Positions 19,090-28,021 of a DNA stretch of 57,432 nucleotides are shown one piece after another (within the stretch, counting starts at the first letter, position 1; every line of letters begins with the position of its first letter). Both the position numbers and the translations under genes were made by a program. The notes under the pieces were generated by a model that saw only the letters and a list, made by a program, of their open reading frames with translations, was not told where the DNA came from and made no database searches. The stretch comes from Clostridium sp. (GTDB lineage: Bacteria > Bacillota > Clostridia > Lachnospirales > Lachnospiraceae). The DNA is taken from positions 1-57,432 of the forward strand of contig JAMPFS010000015.1 of NCBI GenBank assembly GCA_023664325.1. The letters run 5' to 3'.

Positions 19090-20349
19090 TTATCCCTGAA
19101 TCTGCCCCATGTAAGAAAGGGAACCCCATGCCACAATCACCGCCTGCTGTCCGCAAAGCCGATATTCTTCATATACTTTCTTTGCCCTATGCACTGCCTC
19201 TTCTACCGAATCAAAGCAGAATACATCTGCGCAGTGCGGACTCACTGCTTCTTTCAGTTTTTGAGCCGGAAGCGCCCTTTGACTGTCCGGTGCCAGCGTA
19301 CAGACACAAGATGCCAGCGGGCAGAGAAGCGCCACCATTTTTTGGTATTCCTTATCTCTTAATACTCCTATTATAAAGATAATTTTCCTATTTGTAAAAT
19401 GCTTTTGCAGACTTTTGTAAAGCGCCTTTGCGCCATCCATATTATGCGCCCCGTCTTTTACAAACAACGGATTTTCAGACACCAGTTCAAACCGCCCCTC
19501 CCAATGCACATGGGCAAGCGCTTGCCTGTCGAGCTGCCCGTCCAGCAAAAGCTTACAGGCAATCGCTGTAGCCGCATTGTATATCTGATAGGTTCCTGCC
19601 AGTCCAATGGAATATTCCTCTCCCTGATAACAGAACCGGCTTCCCGTCAAAGTTTCCGAAAGAATTTCAATCTCCTGCATATTTACAAACAGCGGAGTGA
19701 CATTATGTAAACTTGACTGCTGCTTAAGCACCCTGCAGACCTCCGGCCCGTTGGGATAGGACACCACCGGACAGCCATCCCGCATAATCCCTGCCTTTTC
19801 CATGGCAATCTGCTCCACCGTACCTCCAAGAAACTGCATATGATCCATGCCGATGGAGGCAAATACCGTACACAACGGCTTGTCCACCACATTGGTCGCA
19901 TCCTCCCTGCCGCCCATGCCGGTCTCCAAAATTACCAAATCCACTCTCTTCTGCACAAAAAACAAAAATGCGGCTGCCGTTTCAATCTCAAAGGCTGTCG
20001 GAAGTTCTAAACCTTCCTTCTCCATGCCCTGTATCACGGGCATGATCCGGGTAAACAGCTTCGCAAATTCCCTTTCCGTCATATAAATGCCATTCACCTG
20101 AAAGCGTTCAAGATAAGTATGCAGCGTCGGAGAGATATACCGTCCCACTGTTTTCCCTTCCGCCCGGTACATGGCTTCTAAAAATGTGCAGATACTGCCT
20201 TTCCCATTCGTTCCTGCCACATGTATCACTTTGACCTCGTTCTGGGGATTATCCAGACGCGCTAACAGTGTCTTCACGGGTCCAAGCCCTAAAATACTGC
20301 CGCGTTTCCCAATCCATTCCATATATTCCATTGCCTGCGTATAATCCAT
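19090..20349 (-). CDS. folC: Folylpolyglutamate synthase / dihydrofolate synthase
   Basis: This ligase adds glutamate to dihydropteroate and folates. At 419 aa it shows the Mur-ligase-like ATP loop HVAGTNGKGSICTF (about 43-56), the ETGMGGREDATNVV segment, DHMQFLGGT and the C-terminal VKDGAHNMDGAKAL. It is the first gene of the leftward folC-HD-folP-folBK-pheA run and has its own candidate promoter. Confidence 0.96.
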   Translation of the reverse strand: MDYTQAMEYMEWIGKRGSILGLGPVKTLLARLDNPQNEVKVIHVAGTNGKGSICTFLEAMYRAEGKTVGRYISPTLHTYLERFQVNGIYMTEREFAKLFTRIMPVIQGMEKEGLELPTAFEIETAAAFLFFVQKRVDLVILETGMGGREDATNVVDKPLCTVFASIGMDHMQFLGGTVEQIAMEKAGIMRDGCPVVSYPNGPEVCRVLKQQSSLHNVTPLFVNMQEIEILSETLTGSRFCYQGEEYSIGLAGTYQIYNAATAIACKLLLDGQLDRQALAHVHWEGRFELVSENPLFVKDGAHNMDGAKALYKSLQKHFTNRKIIFIIGVLRDKEYQKMVALLCPLASCVCTLAPDSQRALPAQKLKEAVSPHCADVFCFDSVEEAVHRAKKVYEEYRLCGQQAVIVAWGSLSYMGQIQG

Positions 20350-20383
20350 GTTGCAAGTTCCGCCTTTTTTCTGATTGTTTATT

Positions 20384-20413
20384 ATTTTACCACAATTTCA
20401 CAGAATTTTCCAA
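20384..20413 (-). promoter_or_regulatory. Candidate promoter of the folate operon
   Basis: TTGGAA (20413-20408), an 18-nt spacer and TAAAAT (20389-20384) lie 35 nt upstream of folC on the minus strand. The match is moderate. Confidence 0.4.
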
Positions 20414-20429
20414 AAGAATATCCACTCTT

Positions 20430-20504
20430 ACAAAAGAAAGCTGCCGTACCAGGCAAAATGCTCTTTCTATGGAAAGAGTAACCCGGTACGACAGCCTTTT
20501 TCCT
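20430..20504 (-). terminator. Terminator after the polysaccharide deacetylase gene
   Basis: On the minus strand GGCTGtCGTACCGGG pairs with a matching CC-GGTACGgCAGC arm around an inner CTCTTTC/GAAAGAG hairpin, followed by TTTCTTTTG. It separates the deacetylase from folC. Confidence 0.7.
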
Positions 20505-20519
20505 GTTCTCATTATTCTT

Positions 20520-21605
20520 TTATTCTTCCACTGAATTGCAGGACACATGCTGTATCAGCGGCGCATTTTCATCAATCGGAAGAATCTCATAACCATCCGT
20601 GCGCAGTGTGTCAATCAATAACTGCAACGACTCCACTGTGGTGTGTGTGGTCTGTAAATCATGCATCAGCACGATAGAATCCTCATTCCTTGTCACATCA
20701 TTCATGATATTGTCAACCAATGTCTGCGGCGATAATCCTGACGTTACCGCATCACCGTTTAAAGAATTCCAGTCGTAATAATTGATGTTATGCTCGTTCA
20801 GATAGCTAATGTAATCTTCAATCGGAAGAGGCGCCACACTGTTCGAACTTCCTCCCGGAAACCGGAACACCCTGCTTTCCACTCCGGTCACATTGTAAAT
20901 CAATTCCTGTAACTTGGAAAGCTCCGCTCCAAAGCTGTCTATGGATTCATAAAAATCCTGGTACACATGCGTGTAGGAATGCATTCCAATCGTATGCCCT
21001 TCCTCTACAATGCGCTTGTAATAGTCATAATATTGTTCATCCCTGCCAATCACGAAAAAGGTTGCCTTGACATTGTTCGCCTGTAAAATATCAAGGATCT
21101 GCCCCGTATAAATAGAAGGCCCATCATCAAAAGTCAGATACACCCTGCCTTTTGCCGGTTTCTTATCCGTCTCCTCCACTGTGTCAACCGCCTCAGTGGA
21201 TGGATCCTTTGCGATATCGGCATCAACTGCTGCCGTTTCACTGTTCCCTGCGCTATCCTCCTGCGCGCTGATTTCTTCCTGCTGTTCATTCTCTGTATTC
21301 CGGGTATGATTCGTATCGACATTCGAACTGCCAAGCACCGCTTTCTTGGAATCCGCAAACATTCCACTGCCGGCATTCGGATTGCCAAGCAATGCCTCCC
21401 TGCTCGAACGCAATGTCAGATAATCCCCACCCATCTCGCTCAGTGCATAATCAACCTGCTTCTCTAACTCATTCACCTTATAGAGCAGAAATACACTTGT
21501 CAGAATCGGCAAAATTGTCATTACCAAAAAGCCATATATAATTATTCTTTTGTAAAGCTCAATCCGGCGGCGTCTCTTTAATTCCGCCCTGGTTATTTTC
21601 GCCAT
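20520..21605 (-). CDS. Membrane-anchored polysaccharide deacetylase (NodB domain)
   Basis: At 361 aa: a basic N-terminus (about 1-20), one membrane segment (about 22-45), an outside linker rich in Ser/Glu/Asp (65-150), then a NodB domain. Motifs seen: VYLTFDDGPS (metal and base Asp), MHSYTH (metal His pair), RFPGG and the C-terminal SIVLMHD. The family (carbohydrate esterase 4) removes acetyl groups from peptidoglycan or other surface GlcNAc polymers; the exact substrate is not visible. It is divergent from the ABC transporter genes and ends in its own terminator. Confidence 0.9.
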   Translation of the reverse strand: MAKITRAELKRRRRIELYKRIIIYGFLVMTILPILTSVFLLYKVNELEKQVDYALSEMGGDYLTLRSSREALLGNPNAGSGMFADSKKAVLGSSNVDTNHTRNTENEQQEEISAQEDSAGNSETAAVDADIAKDPSTEAVDTVEETDKKPAKGRVYLTFDDGPSIYTGQILDILQANNVKATFFVIGRDEQYYDYYKRIVEEGHTIGMHSYTHVYQDFYESIDSFGAELSKLQELIYNVTGVESRVFRFPGGSSNSVAPLPIEDYISYLNEHNINYYDWNSLNGDAVTSGLSPQTLVDNIMNDVTRNEDSIVLMHDLQTTHTTVESLQLLIDTLRTDGYEILPIDENAPLIQHVSCNSVEE

Positions 21606-21852
21606 TCTATCACCTTTTCCATGATTTTATGCACTGCATATCACCAAATTGCAAGCCAAAATCAAGCCTTCTCTACATTCCAAAAACACTACCTTTATTA
21701 TCTGCAAATATATACATATCATACAAAAAAATCCGGGTTTGATTATTATAATGAAACATTTTTTTTTCGTCAACCCTTTGATTTTGGTAAATTCGGGCAT
21801 TTTTCCATCTTTTGAATACAATATAGTAAAGGTAAAAAAAGGAGGTCCAAAA
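21606..21852. other. Divergent intergenic region, no gene seen
   Basis: This 247-bp AT-rich gap separates the leftward deacetylase from the rightward ABC genes. A weak TTGCAA-N17-CATAAA pair points left near 21625-21655, and a TACAAT box (near 21817) points right. An in-frame upstream ATG for the ATPase exists at 21649, but that extension is low-complexity and lacks a ribosome site. I see no riboswitch. Confidence 0.4.
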
Positions 21853-22635
21853 TTGGAAACACCACTTCTTGAATTTTTTGACATAAATTTTTCATATCAC
21901 ACAATATCTTGTGAAACCACTTCACTGAAAGATATTTCATTCAAACTTTATAAGAATGAATTTATTTCATTTGTTGGTCCAAGCGGATGTGGCAAAACAA
22001 CACTGTTAAATATTGTGGCCGGGCTGTTGCAGCCAGCCTCCGGCTCCATCTGGTTAAATGGAAAGCTTGCGGCTGTCAATGACCTTAATATCGGCTATAT
22101 GCTGCAAAAAGACCATCTGCTGGAATGGCGTTCCATTTATAAAAATCTCACCCTCGGTCTGGAAATCCAGAAAAAGCTTGATCCGACGCATCTTGCTATT
22201 ATTGATGACCTGCTGCACACTTACGGTTTATGGGACTTCAAAGACTCCTATCCGAGACAGCTTTCCGGTGGTATGCGGCAGCGGGCAGCTTTGATCCGTA
22301 CCCTTGCCCTTTCTCCGGATATTTTGCTTTTAGATGAGCCATTCAGCGCCCTTGATTATCAGACGAGGCTTAATGTATCAGATGATATCGGCTCGATCAT
22401 AAAGGAAAACCATATCAGCACCCTTTTAGTCACACATGACTTAAACGAAGCAATTTCCATGTCTGACCGTGTCATTGTGTTAAGCAAGCGCCCCGGTACG
22501 ATCAAAAAGATTGTTCCAATCCGGTTAAGCCTTAATAACCGCACACCAAAGACCTCCAGAAATGCTCCGGAATTTAATGATTATTATAATGAAATTTGGG
22601 AGGCAATCTACGATGAAAATGAAGACTTTAACTAA
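21853..22635 (+). CDS. NitT/TauT-type ABC transporter ATP-binding protein (TTG start)
   Basis: ATPase subunit of a small-molecule importer, 260 aa from TTG 21853, which has GGAGG 7 nt upstream. It shows Walker A GPSGCGKTTLLNI, Q-loop region NIGYMLQKDHLLEW, signature RQLSGGMRQRAALIRTL, Walker B ILLLDEPFSALD and switch His in LLVTHDLNEA. The short form with MLQKDxLLEW is typical of SsuB/TauB/ThiZ relatives. The next gene is the permease, overlapping by 23 nt. No substrate-binding protein is next door, so the substrate (sulfonate, nitrate, pyrimidine or other) is open. Confidence 0.93.
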   Translation: METPLLEFFDINFSYHTISCETTSLKDISFKLYKNEFISFVGPSGCGKTTLLNIVAGLLQPASGSIWLNGKLAAVNDLNIGYMLQKDHLLEWRSIYKNLTLGLEIQKKLDPTHLAIIDDLLHTYGLWDFKDSYPRQLSGGMRQRAALIRTLALSPDILLLDEPFSALDYQTRLNVSDDIGSIIKENHISTLLVTHDLNEAISMSDRVIVLSKRPGTIKKIVPIRLSLNNRTPKTSRNAPEFNDYYNEIWEAIYDENEDFN

Positions 22636-23437
22636 TTCATCCACACCGGTTTCAAACAGCCAGCATGCGTATGTAACAAACATGAAACGAAAGCATCTTC
22701 TGATACACATATATCAGTTTGCCATATTAATCTGCTTTCTGGCGCTATGGGAATATACGGCAAGGACACATATCATCAATGACTTCATATTCTGCTCGCC
22801 CTCCAAGCTGATGAGTACCTTTGTCAAAATGGTAAAGGATGGCTCTTTGTTTTACCATATCGGCATTACCCTTTATGAGACGCTTGTGGGATTTGTGATC
22901 GTGATTGCGGGAAGTCTCATCATTGCCACGCTGTTCTGGTGGAATCAGACGATTTCAAAGGTATTGGAACCATACCTTGTGGTTTTAAACTCCCTGCCAA
23001 AATCTGCGCTTGCTCCGGTGCTGATTGTATGGCTAGGAGCGAACAAGACGACCATCATCGTATGCGCCTGCAGTGTCGCCATATTTGGAAGCATTTTAAA
23101 CGTATATACCGGTTTTATCAATGTAGATCCCGACAAAATCAAACTGATTGAAACCCTCCGGGGCAGCCGTTTCCAATGTTTAAAGCTCGTGGTTCTCCCA
23201 AGTAATGTTCCCAACATCTTAAGCATTATGAAGGTAAACATCGGTCTGTGTCTGGTCGGTGTCGTAATCGGTGAATTTCTGGCTGCAAGGGAAGGTCTGG
23301 GCTACCTTATCATTTACGGCTCCCAGACCTTCAAAATGAGCAATGTGCTGCTCTCCATATTAATCCTTTGCTTCATTGCCATGCTGCTTTATATGATATT
23401 ACAGCATTTTGAGAGAAAATTATCTGAATATTTCTAA
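22613..23437 (+). CDS. NitT/TauT-type ABC transporter permease
   Basis: At 274 aa from ATG 22613 (GGGAGG 9 nt upstream), it overlaps the ATPase end. It has about six membrane segments and the BPD_transp_1 fold; the cytoplasmic EAA-like loop is seen as IETLRGSRFQCLKLVVLP followed by PNILSIMKVNIG and GEFLAAREGLGY. It forms the membrane channel for the neighbouring ATPase. Its stop is 2 nt from the end of the convergent ferredoxin gene, and no dedicated terminator is seen. Confidence 0.92.
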   Translation: MKMKTLTNSSTPVSNSQHAYVTNMKRKHLLIHIYQFAILICFLALWEYTARTHIINDFIFCSPSKLMSTFVKMVKDGSLFYHIGITLYETLVGFVIVIAGSLIIATLFWWNQTISKVLEPYLVVLNSLPKSALAPVLIVWLGANKTTIIVCACSVAIFGSILNVYTGFINVDPDKIKLIETLRGSRFQCLKLVVLPSNVPNILSIMKVNIGLCLVGVVIGEFLAAREGLGYLIIYGSQTFKMSNVLLSILILCFIAMLLYMILQHFERKLSEYF

Positions 23438-23439
23438 TG

Positions 23440-23631
23440 CTAATCCTCTACAATATCAATAACCGCAACCGGGCAGGCAGACCTTGCAGACTCCGCAGAA
23501 GCAAAATTCTCATCCGTGAGCTGACCGGTTGCCTCTGCCCGGCTGTCCTCGTCAAAGGAAAAAACTTCCGGACAGGTGCTGACACACAGACCACAACTGA
23601 TGCATCCATCCTTATTAACGACTGCTTTCAT
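23440..23631 (-). CDS. 4Fe-4S ferredoxin
   Basis: A 63-aa electron carrier with one cluster: CISCGLCVSTCP near the N-terminus supplies three Cys and ACPVAVIDI near the C-terminus supplies the fourth. The acidic middle is typical of clostridial monocluster ferredoxins. I start at MKAVVNKDG (23631), the usual beginning; an ATG at 23655 is in frame but has no ribosome site. Convergent with the ABC permease gene. Confidence 0.92.
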   Translation of the reverse strand: MKAVVNKDGCISCGLCVSTCPEVFSFDEDSRAEATGQLTDENFASAESARSACPVAVIDIVED

Positions 23632-23729
23632 AAAACGTACCAATCCTTTCACCATATTTCATGTTTCAGATACCGGGAATTTTTCTATCCCACTGGTACT
23701 ATTATTTCTGTTCCGTTTCCGTTCTATGT

Positions 23730-23770
23730 AAGAAACGGCATGGTGTTTTCTTCCAGCCATGCCGTTTCTT
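23730..23770 (-). terminator. Terminator after the M18 aminopeptidase gene
   Basis: AAGAAACGGCATGG (23730-23743) and CCATGCCGTTTCTT (23757-23770) are perfect 14-bp arms beginning directly at the stop codon. Confidence 0.75.
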
Positions 23771-25036
23771 CTATGCCTCATAAAAAGCAGTCATTATTTT
23801 CTTTAATGAATCATAATCCTTTACCGCTCCAAGCTCGCAGGTGGAATGCATGGAAAGAATGGGCATCCCGATATCTGCACAAGGCATCGGCAGATGCGAA
23901 GTGACAATCGGGCCTAATGTGCTTCCGCCCGGGATTCCGGTTTTATTGATTGCAACGGTATAGGGAATCTTATGTTTGTCACAGATATCTTTCAATATAG
24001 CCGCGCTTTCTGAGGTCGTGCCATACTTCTGCCCCACGCTTCTCTTAATGCAAAAACCCTGACCTAAATAAGCCTTATTTGTGGCATCACTTTTCTCCTC
24101 ATAATTTGGGTGATGGGCATGCGCCACATCAACGGACAATAAAAAGCTTTTTTGCAGAACATCCGAAAGCTCGAAAGCGTTTTTTGACAAAGCCCGTCCG
24201 ATTTTTTGTATCACCATCGGCAAAAGTTCACTGTCCGCTCCCTGCTTGGAACAGCTCCCCACCTCCTCATTGTCAAACACCACCAGCAAATCAACAACAC
24301 CGTCCGGCGCTTTTGCATGTTTGATTCCGGAAAGAATTGCCGCTACTGATGTCAGATTATCGAGCCTCGGCGCAGCCATCATGGACTCATCGAGCCCGAC
24401 AGTGACCGGCTTTTCCATATTATACAAATACAAATCATAGTCCAGTATCTCATCTTTTGTGATCTGAAGGCTTTTCGCCACTTCATCCAACAAATCCATA
24501 TCTTCTGACAGGGCAGCGATTGGCACCAACTCCTTTGCAGTATCCAAAGCCCCTTTTTTATTCAACTCCCGATCCATATGAATGGCAATGCCCGGTATGA
24601 CACAGAGTGGACGGCCGCTGTTATACAGTAAAACACTTGGGGAAAAAGTACTTTCCCCCTTTACGACTACTTTGCCCGCCACGCCTAATGGACGGTCAAT
24701 CCATGATTTCTGGTACATTCCCCCATATATTTCCACATTAAAACGGGTAACATGTTTTCCCTTCATCATTGGCTCCGGTTTTAACTGAAAATTCGGATAA
24801 TCGCTATGCGCCATAGCAATACGAAAGGATGGCATCCTCTCTCCCATCCCGCCGACAGAAAAGGCGATACCGCTTGAACCATATAAGTTTACATAATACT
24901 TCCCATTTTCCTCCAGTTCCCACACATCTTCCAGAAATAATTCTTTGAATCCATTAACAGTCAAATCTTTTTCCATGTGGGAGATCACATGTGGCGCAGT
25001 TACCCCCTGCTCCAACAAATCAAACAGTTCCTTCAT
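23771..25036 (-). CDS. M18 family metallo-aminopeptidase (first copy)
   Basis: A cytosolic zinc exopeptidase, 421 aa, of the aspartyl aminopeptidase family. Metal-site motifs in order: AMAHSDYPNFQLKP, VFDNEEVGSCSKQGAD and near the C-terminus SMHSTCELGAVKDY, where a His is expected. Length fits the bacterial ApeB-like group. A second, longer and divergent M18 gene lies at 32581-33960. It follows an amino-acid binding protein gene by 22 nt on the same strand, consistent with peptide and amino acid use. Confidence 0.93.
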   Translation of the reverse strand: MKELFDLLEQGVTAPHVISHMEKDLTVNGFKELFLEDVWELEENGKYYVNLYGSSGIAFSVGGMGERMPSFRIAMAHSDYPNFQLKPEPMMKGKHVTRFNVEIYGGMYQKSWIDRPLGVAGKVVVKGESTFSPSVLLYNSGRPLCVIPGIAIHMDRELNKKGALDTAKELVPIAALSEDMDLLDEVAKSLQITKDEILDYDLYLYNMEKPVTVGLDESMMAAPRLDNLTSVAAILSGIKHAKAPDGVVDLLVVFDNEEVGSCSKQGADSELLPMVIQKIGRALSKNAFELSDVLQKSFLLSVDVAHAHHPNYEEKSDATNKAYLGQGFCIKRSVGQKYGTTSESAAILKDICDKHKIPYTVAINKTGIPGGSTLGPIVTSHLPMPCADIGMPILSMHSTCELGAVKDYDSLKKIMTAFYEA

Positions 25037-25058
25037 AAAATATAAATCCTTTCACATC

Positions 25059-25838
25059 CTAATCATTGTCTCTGACAATAATCACCTGCTTTGCCTGCAC
25101 ATATGGCTGCGAGAAATTCACCTGCTCTAATCGATCATCCGTAATCGTCATGGCAGCGACACCGACATCTGCCATCCCGCGTTCCACAGAGGCAATAATC
25201 GAATCAAATGCCGTGTGTTCCACTTGCAGCTTCATATCCAACTGGTCACAAACCGCCTTCATGATATCTACATCAATTCCGACAATCTCACCACTCTCCG
25301 TCTTGCTTTCGTACGGTGGAAATTCTGCATTGGTTGCCATAATAAGAATCCCATTTGCATATTCTTCTTTATCCTGCCCTTCATAGGCTGTTGTCTCAAT
25401 GCCTTCCTTTAACCATCCATTGGTAATCTGCTCAATGGTTCCGTCTGCTTTCAAGGTGTCAAGCGCTGCATCTATCTTTTCGAGTAATTCGGTATTCTCC
25501 TTGTTGACAGCAATTCCATATTCCTCATCTGCATATGCATCATCCAAAAGCTTAATGTCACCAAATTCCTTTAAAAAAACATTTGCCGGTGCATCATCTA
25601 ACATCACGGCATCAATTTCACCTTCCCGCAGCGCGACCACTGCATCATATCCCTTGTTATAGCGCTGAACCTCCGCATCCTCAATCTCACTGGCATATAC
25701 ATCGCCAGTCGTCTTTAACTGGACGCCAATCTGTTTTCCCTTCAGGTCATCCAGAGAGTGAACCGTATTTTTCGGTGTTCCACATCCACTTAACAAAATC
25801 AATGCTCCAACCATCATTCCTGCAAATACTTTTTTCAT
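25059..25838 (-). CDS. Amino-acid ABC transporter substrate-binding lipoprotein (family 3)
   Basis: At 259 aa: signal peptide with lipobox LLSGC (Cys about residue 19), then a periplasmic-binding-protein type 2 fold. The typical SBP_bac_3 block FPPYESKTESGEIVGIDVDI sits near residue 173, and MTITDDRLEQVNFSQPY follows. It differs from the family in order: that block normally comes near the N-terminus, whereas here a DLKGKQIGVQLKTTGD half precedes it, so the segments look circularly permuted. No ATPase or permease flanks it, so it is an orphan receptor or works with a distant transporter. Confidence 0.88.
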   Translation of the reverse strand: MKKVFAGMMVGALILLSGCGTPKNTVHSLDDLKGKQIGVQLKTTGDVYASEIEDAEVQRYNKGYDAVVALREGEIDAVMLDDAPANVFLKEFGDIKLLDDAYADEEYGIAVNKENTELLEKIDAALDTLKADGTIEQITNGWLKEGIETTAYEGQDKEEYANGILIMATNAEFPPYESKTESGEIVGIDVDIMKAVCDQLDMKLQVEHTAFDSIIASVERGMADVGVAAMTITDDRLEQVNFSQPYVQAKQVIIVRDND

Positions 25839-25868
25839 TTAATCTCCTCCTTCACAGACCGCCTGATA

Positions 25869-27119
25869 TCAGCTCACAATCTGGTTTCTTCCATTCCGCT
25901 TGCCGGTATAGAGTTTATCATCTGCGCCCTTAATCAGACGCTCAGACGGTACATTCTTCTCATACTCCTTCACGCCAAAGGTCATGGTTACTTTTATCAC
26001 CCTTGTATCATAGGCGTAATCAAACTCCCTTATGCTTTGCTGTAATGCTTCTACCTTCTTCATTGTCTCATCAAAATCCAGTGTATAGATCAGCAAAAAT
26101 TCCTCACCGCCCCAGCGGCTTGCAAACCCACAGTTCTCTATATTCTGCCGTATCATCTCGGAAATTTTTACCAGCACATAATCCCCGGCATCATGCCCAT
26201 ATTGGTCATTAATCTTCTTAAACCAGTCAATATCACACATAACCACTGTAAATGGGATTCCGTTTTTCATAAGATTACTGAGCTTGTGATCGCAGCTTCT
26301 CCTGTTGTATAAAGACGTCAGCGGATCCATCTCGATCAGCTTTTGCAGGTCGCTGCGCATCTTCTCTGCGTAGAGTCCAATCTCCCCAATCTCGTCCGTT
26401 CTGTTGATAATGCTCTCCGCCATATCCACCGTCAGATCACCCTCGGAAATACTTTGCAGATACTGGTTAATCAAATCAATATCCGCAACCATCTGATTTG
26501 AATAACCTTTGCTCATAATAACAGCAAAAATGACTGCAATACCGGAAAACAGAACAAAAAACAGCACAAGGATTCCCACGCTACGGTAAACGCTCATCTT
26601 GCTCTTACCCGCAAAAATCATACCCACAACGGTATGATCGCTGTTTTCAAGCGGAGTGTAATATCCAATGTAGGGTTCGCCATTAATTTTCAAAGACCTG
26701 GAAAAATAATCCTCACCATGACCAAACACCTGCTCCATAACCTCAGGCGCTGCCTTCGTACCCACGGCAGAAATACCGCTTTCACTCTGTACTGTCGTAA
26801 GGATTCTCGTATCGTTCCAGAAAATGGTAGTATCAATGTCTGTCTCTTCCTTAATTCGGTACAACATAGTGGAATCTGTAATATTAATATTCCCTTTTGT
26901 CAGCATTCCATCCTCATATTCGTAATCTCCCCGCACCGTAAGATTGAGGCAGTCAATCATCATATTGGTAGTGGCAGCAAGCTCATCCCGAATGCTTTCT
27001 GCGTAAAATCCATATATTAAAAAAACACCGAAGACAATAATCAGTATTCCCAAAATCAAAATTGGAAACAGCACAACCATGCGCAGCCGTTGGCGTATGC
27101 TGTCTTTTTTATTTTCCAA
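25869..27119 (-). CDS. Membrane diguanylate cyclase (Cache sensor-GGDEF)
   Basis: At 416 aa from TTG 27119, which has GGAGGAG 8 nt upstream. It has a membrane segment (about 15-37), an outside single-Cache-like sensor (about 40-185, ending YIGYYTPLENSDHTVVGMIF), a second membrane segment, a HAMP-like region and a C-terminal GGDEF domain with DPLTSLYNRR, CDIDWFKKINDQYGHDAGD and active-site GGEEF. It should make cyclic di-GMP in response to an external ligand. The residues five positions before GGEEF are not RxxD, so the product-inhibition site is missing. Confidence 0.92.
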   Translation of the reverse strand: MENKKDSIRQRLRMVVLFPILILGILIIVFGVFLIYGFYAESIRDELAATTNMMIDCLNLTVRGDYEYEDGMLTKGNINITDSTMLYRIKEETDIDTTIFWNDTRILTTVQSESGISAVGTKAAPEVMEQVFGHGEDYFSRSLKINGEPYIGYYTPLENSDHTVVGMIFAGKSKMSVYRSVGILVLFFVLFSGIAVIFAVIMSKGYSNQMVADIDLINQYLQSISEGDLTVDMAESIINRTDEIGEIGLYAEKMRSDLQKLIEMDPLTSLYNRRSCDHKLSNLMKNGIPFTVVMCDIDWFKKINDQYGHDAGDYVLVKISEMIRQNIENCGFASRWGGEEFLLIYTLDFDETMKKVEALQQSIREFDYAYDTRVIKVTMTFGVKEYEKNVPSERLIKGADDKLYTGKRNGRNQIVS

Positions 27120-27341
27120 ATAACCATCTCCTCCCTGTCTGCTCGTGTAACAAACATGTACTTTCATACCCTCTATAAAGCACTGCTTTGTCACACAGTC
27201 ATTATTTATTATAACTGCTTTTCCATTATTTAGCAATGCAATTCTTCTTTTTCCCTGAAATCCTGCTTGCGGAAAGCCGTAACGGATGATAAACTGATGA
27301 TATGTTTATCAGCAGACAATTATCACGTTCAGGAGGCACCC

Positions 27342-27839
27342 ATGCAGACAATTGAAATACTGGATATCAAACCTTTTATGCAGCTTCTATTTCAAACAAA
27401 TACCTTCGATTCCTATGAATTTGTTTCCGCTCTCATCCGCACGGATATGACCTATAATCTGGACGGACACAGAAACAAAGACTTCCTTACGGATGACGAA
27501 TGGGATGCGCAAAATGCCGGTGATGCTGCCTGCCTGTTATGGCAGACCGCCAAAGAAAGGGTCTTTTACCTGATTAAAGGGAAAAAAACTCCTTCCCAGC
27601 TTAAGATCGTATTCAAACTCCCTTCTGCGGATACCCGTTTGGTGCTTGCCTCCACCCACTCGAATCTGGCAGATACCGACATAGATGGGATGTTTGTAAA
27701 TATCCTGTTCCAGGACAACAGACTGACTGTAATATGCGGCATTTCCTACCGGATTTTCACACTGGAAAAACAGTTGGAACAGGAATTTACCTCGCATATC
27801 CTGGCAGTTTTAAAATCTTTATCCATCACATGCCAGTAG
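27342..27839 (+). CDS. DUF5721 family protein
   Basis: At 165 aa from ATG 27342 (AGGAGG upstream). The start MQTIEILDIKPFMQLLFQT and the YLIKGKKTP / FKLPSAD blocks match the uncharacterised DUF5721 family, seen mainly in Lachnospiraceae. No signal, membrane segment or catalytic motif is visible; it looks like a small cytosolic protein. An in-frame ATG at 27267 lacks a site. It is divergent from the GGDEF gene and ends 61 nt before the CIRCE element. Confidence 0.75.
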   Translation: MQTIEILDIKPFMQLLFQTNTFDSYEFVSALIRTDMTYNLDGHRNKDFLTDDEWDAQNAGDAACLLWQTAKERVFYLIKGKKTPSQLKIVFKLPSADTRLVLASTHSNLADTDIDGMFVNILFQDNRLTVICGISYRIFTLEKQLEQEFTSHILAVLKSLSITCQ

Positions 27840-27900
27840 CCGGATTTTGCCGCATTTATGGCTTTTTCTGCCTTTGGAGATTCCTCTTTTCCGTCTTTTG

Positions 27901-27927
27901 TTAGCACTCATCTATATTGAGTGCTAA
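27901..27927. promoter_or_regulatory. CIRCE element (HrcA operator) upstream of htpG
   Basis: TTAGCACTC-N9-GAGTGCTAA is a perfect match to the CIRCE inverted repeat bound by the heat-shock repressor HrcA. It lies 8 nt upstream of the -35 box of htpG; in Firmicutes CIRCE normally controls groESL and dnaK. Confidence 0.92.
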
Positions 27928-27934
27928 TTTTTTC

Positions 27935-27963
27935 TTGACTTTTCCTACTGCCTATACTATTAT
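27935..27963 (+). promoter_or_regulatory. Promoter of htpG
   Basis: TTGACT (27935-27940), a 17-nt spacer and TATTAT (27958-27963), directly after CIRCE and about 60 nt before the start codon. Confidence 0.65.
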
Positions 27964-28021
27964 TAGTTTATGTTCGCTACTGAACGAAACAAAATAGAAT
28001 GATATATAAGGAGATGTTTTT

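Noticed and set aside
27935..27958. Alternative -10 box TATACT for htpG
   Set aside because: Its spacing to TTGACT is 12 nt, too short; TATTAT at 27958 gives 17 nt.
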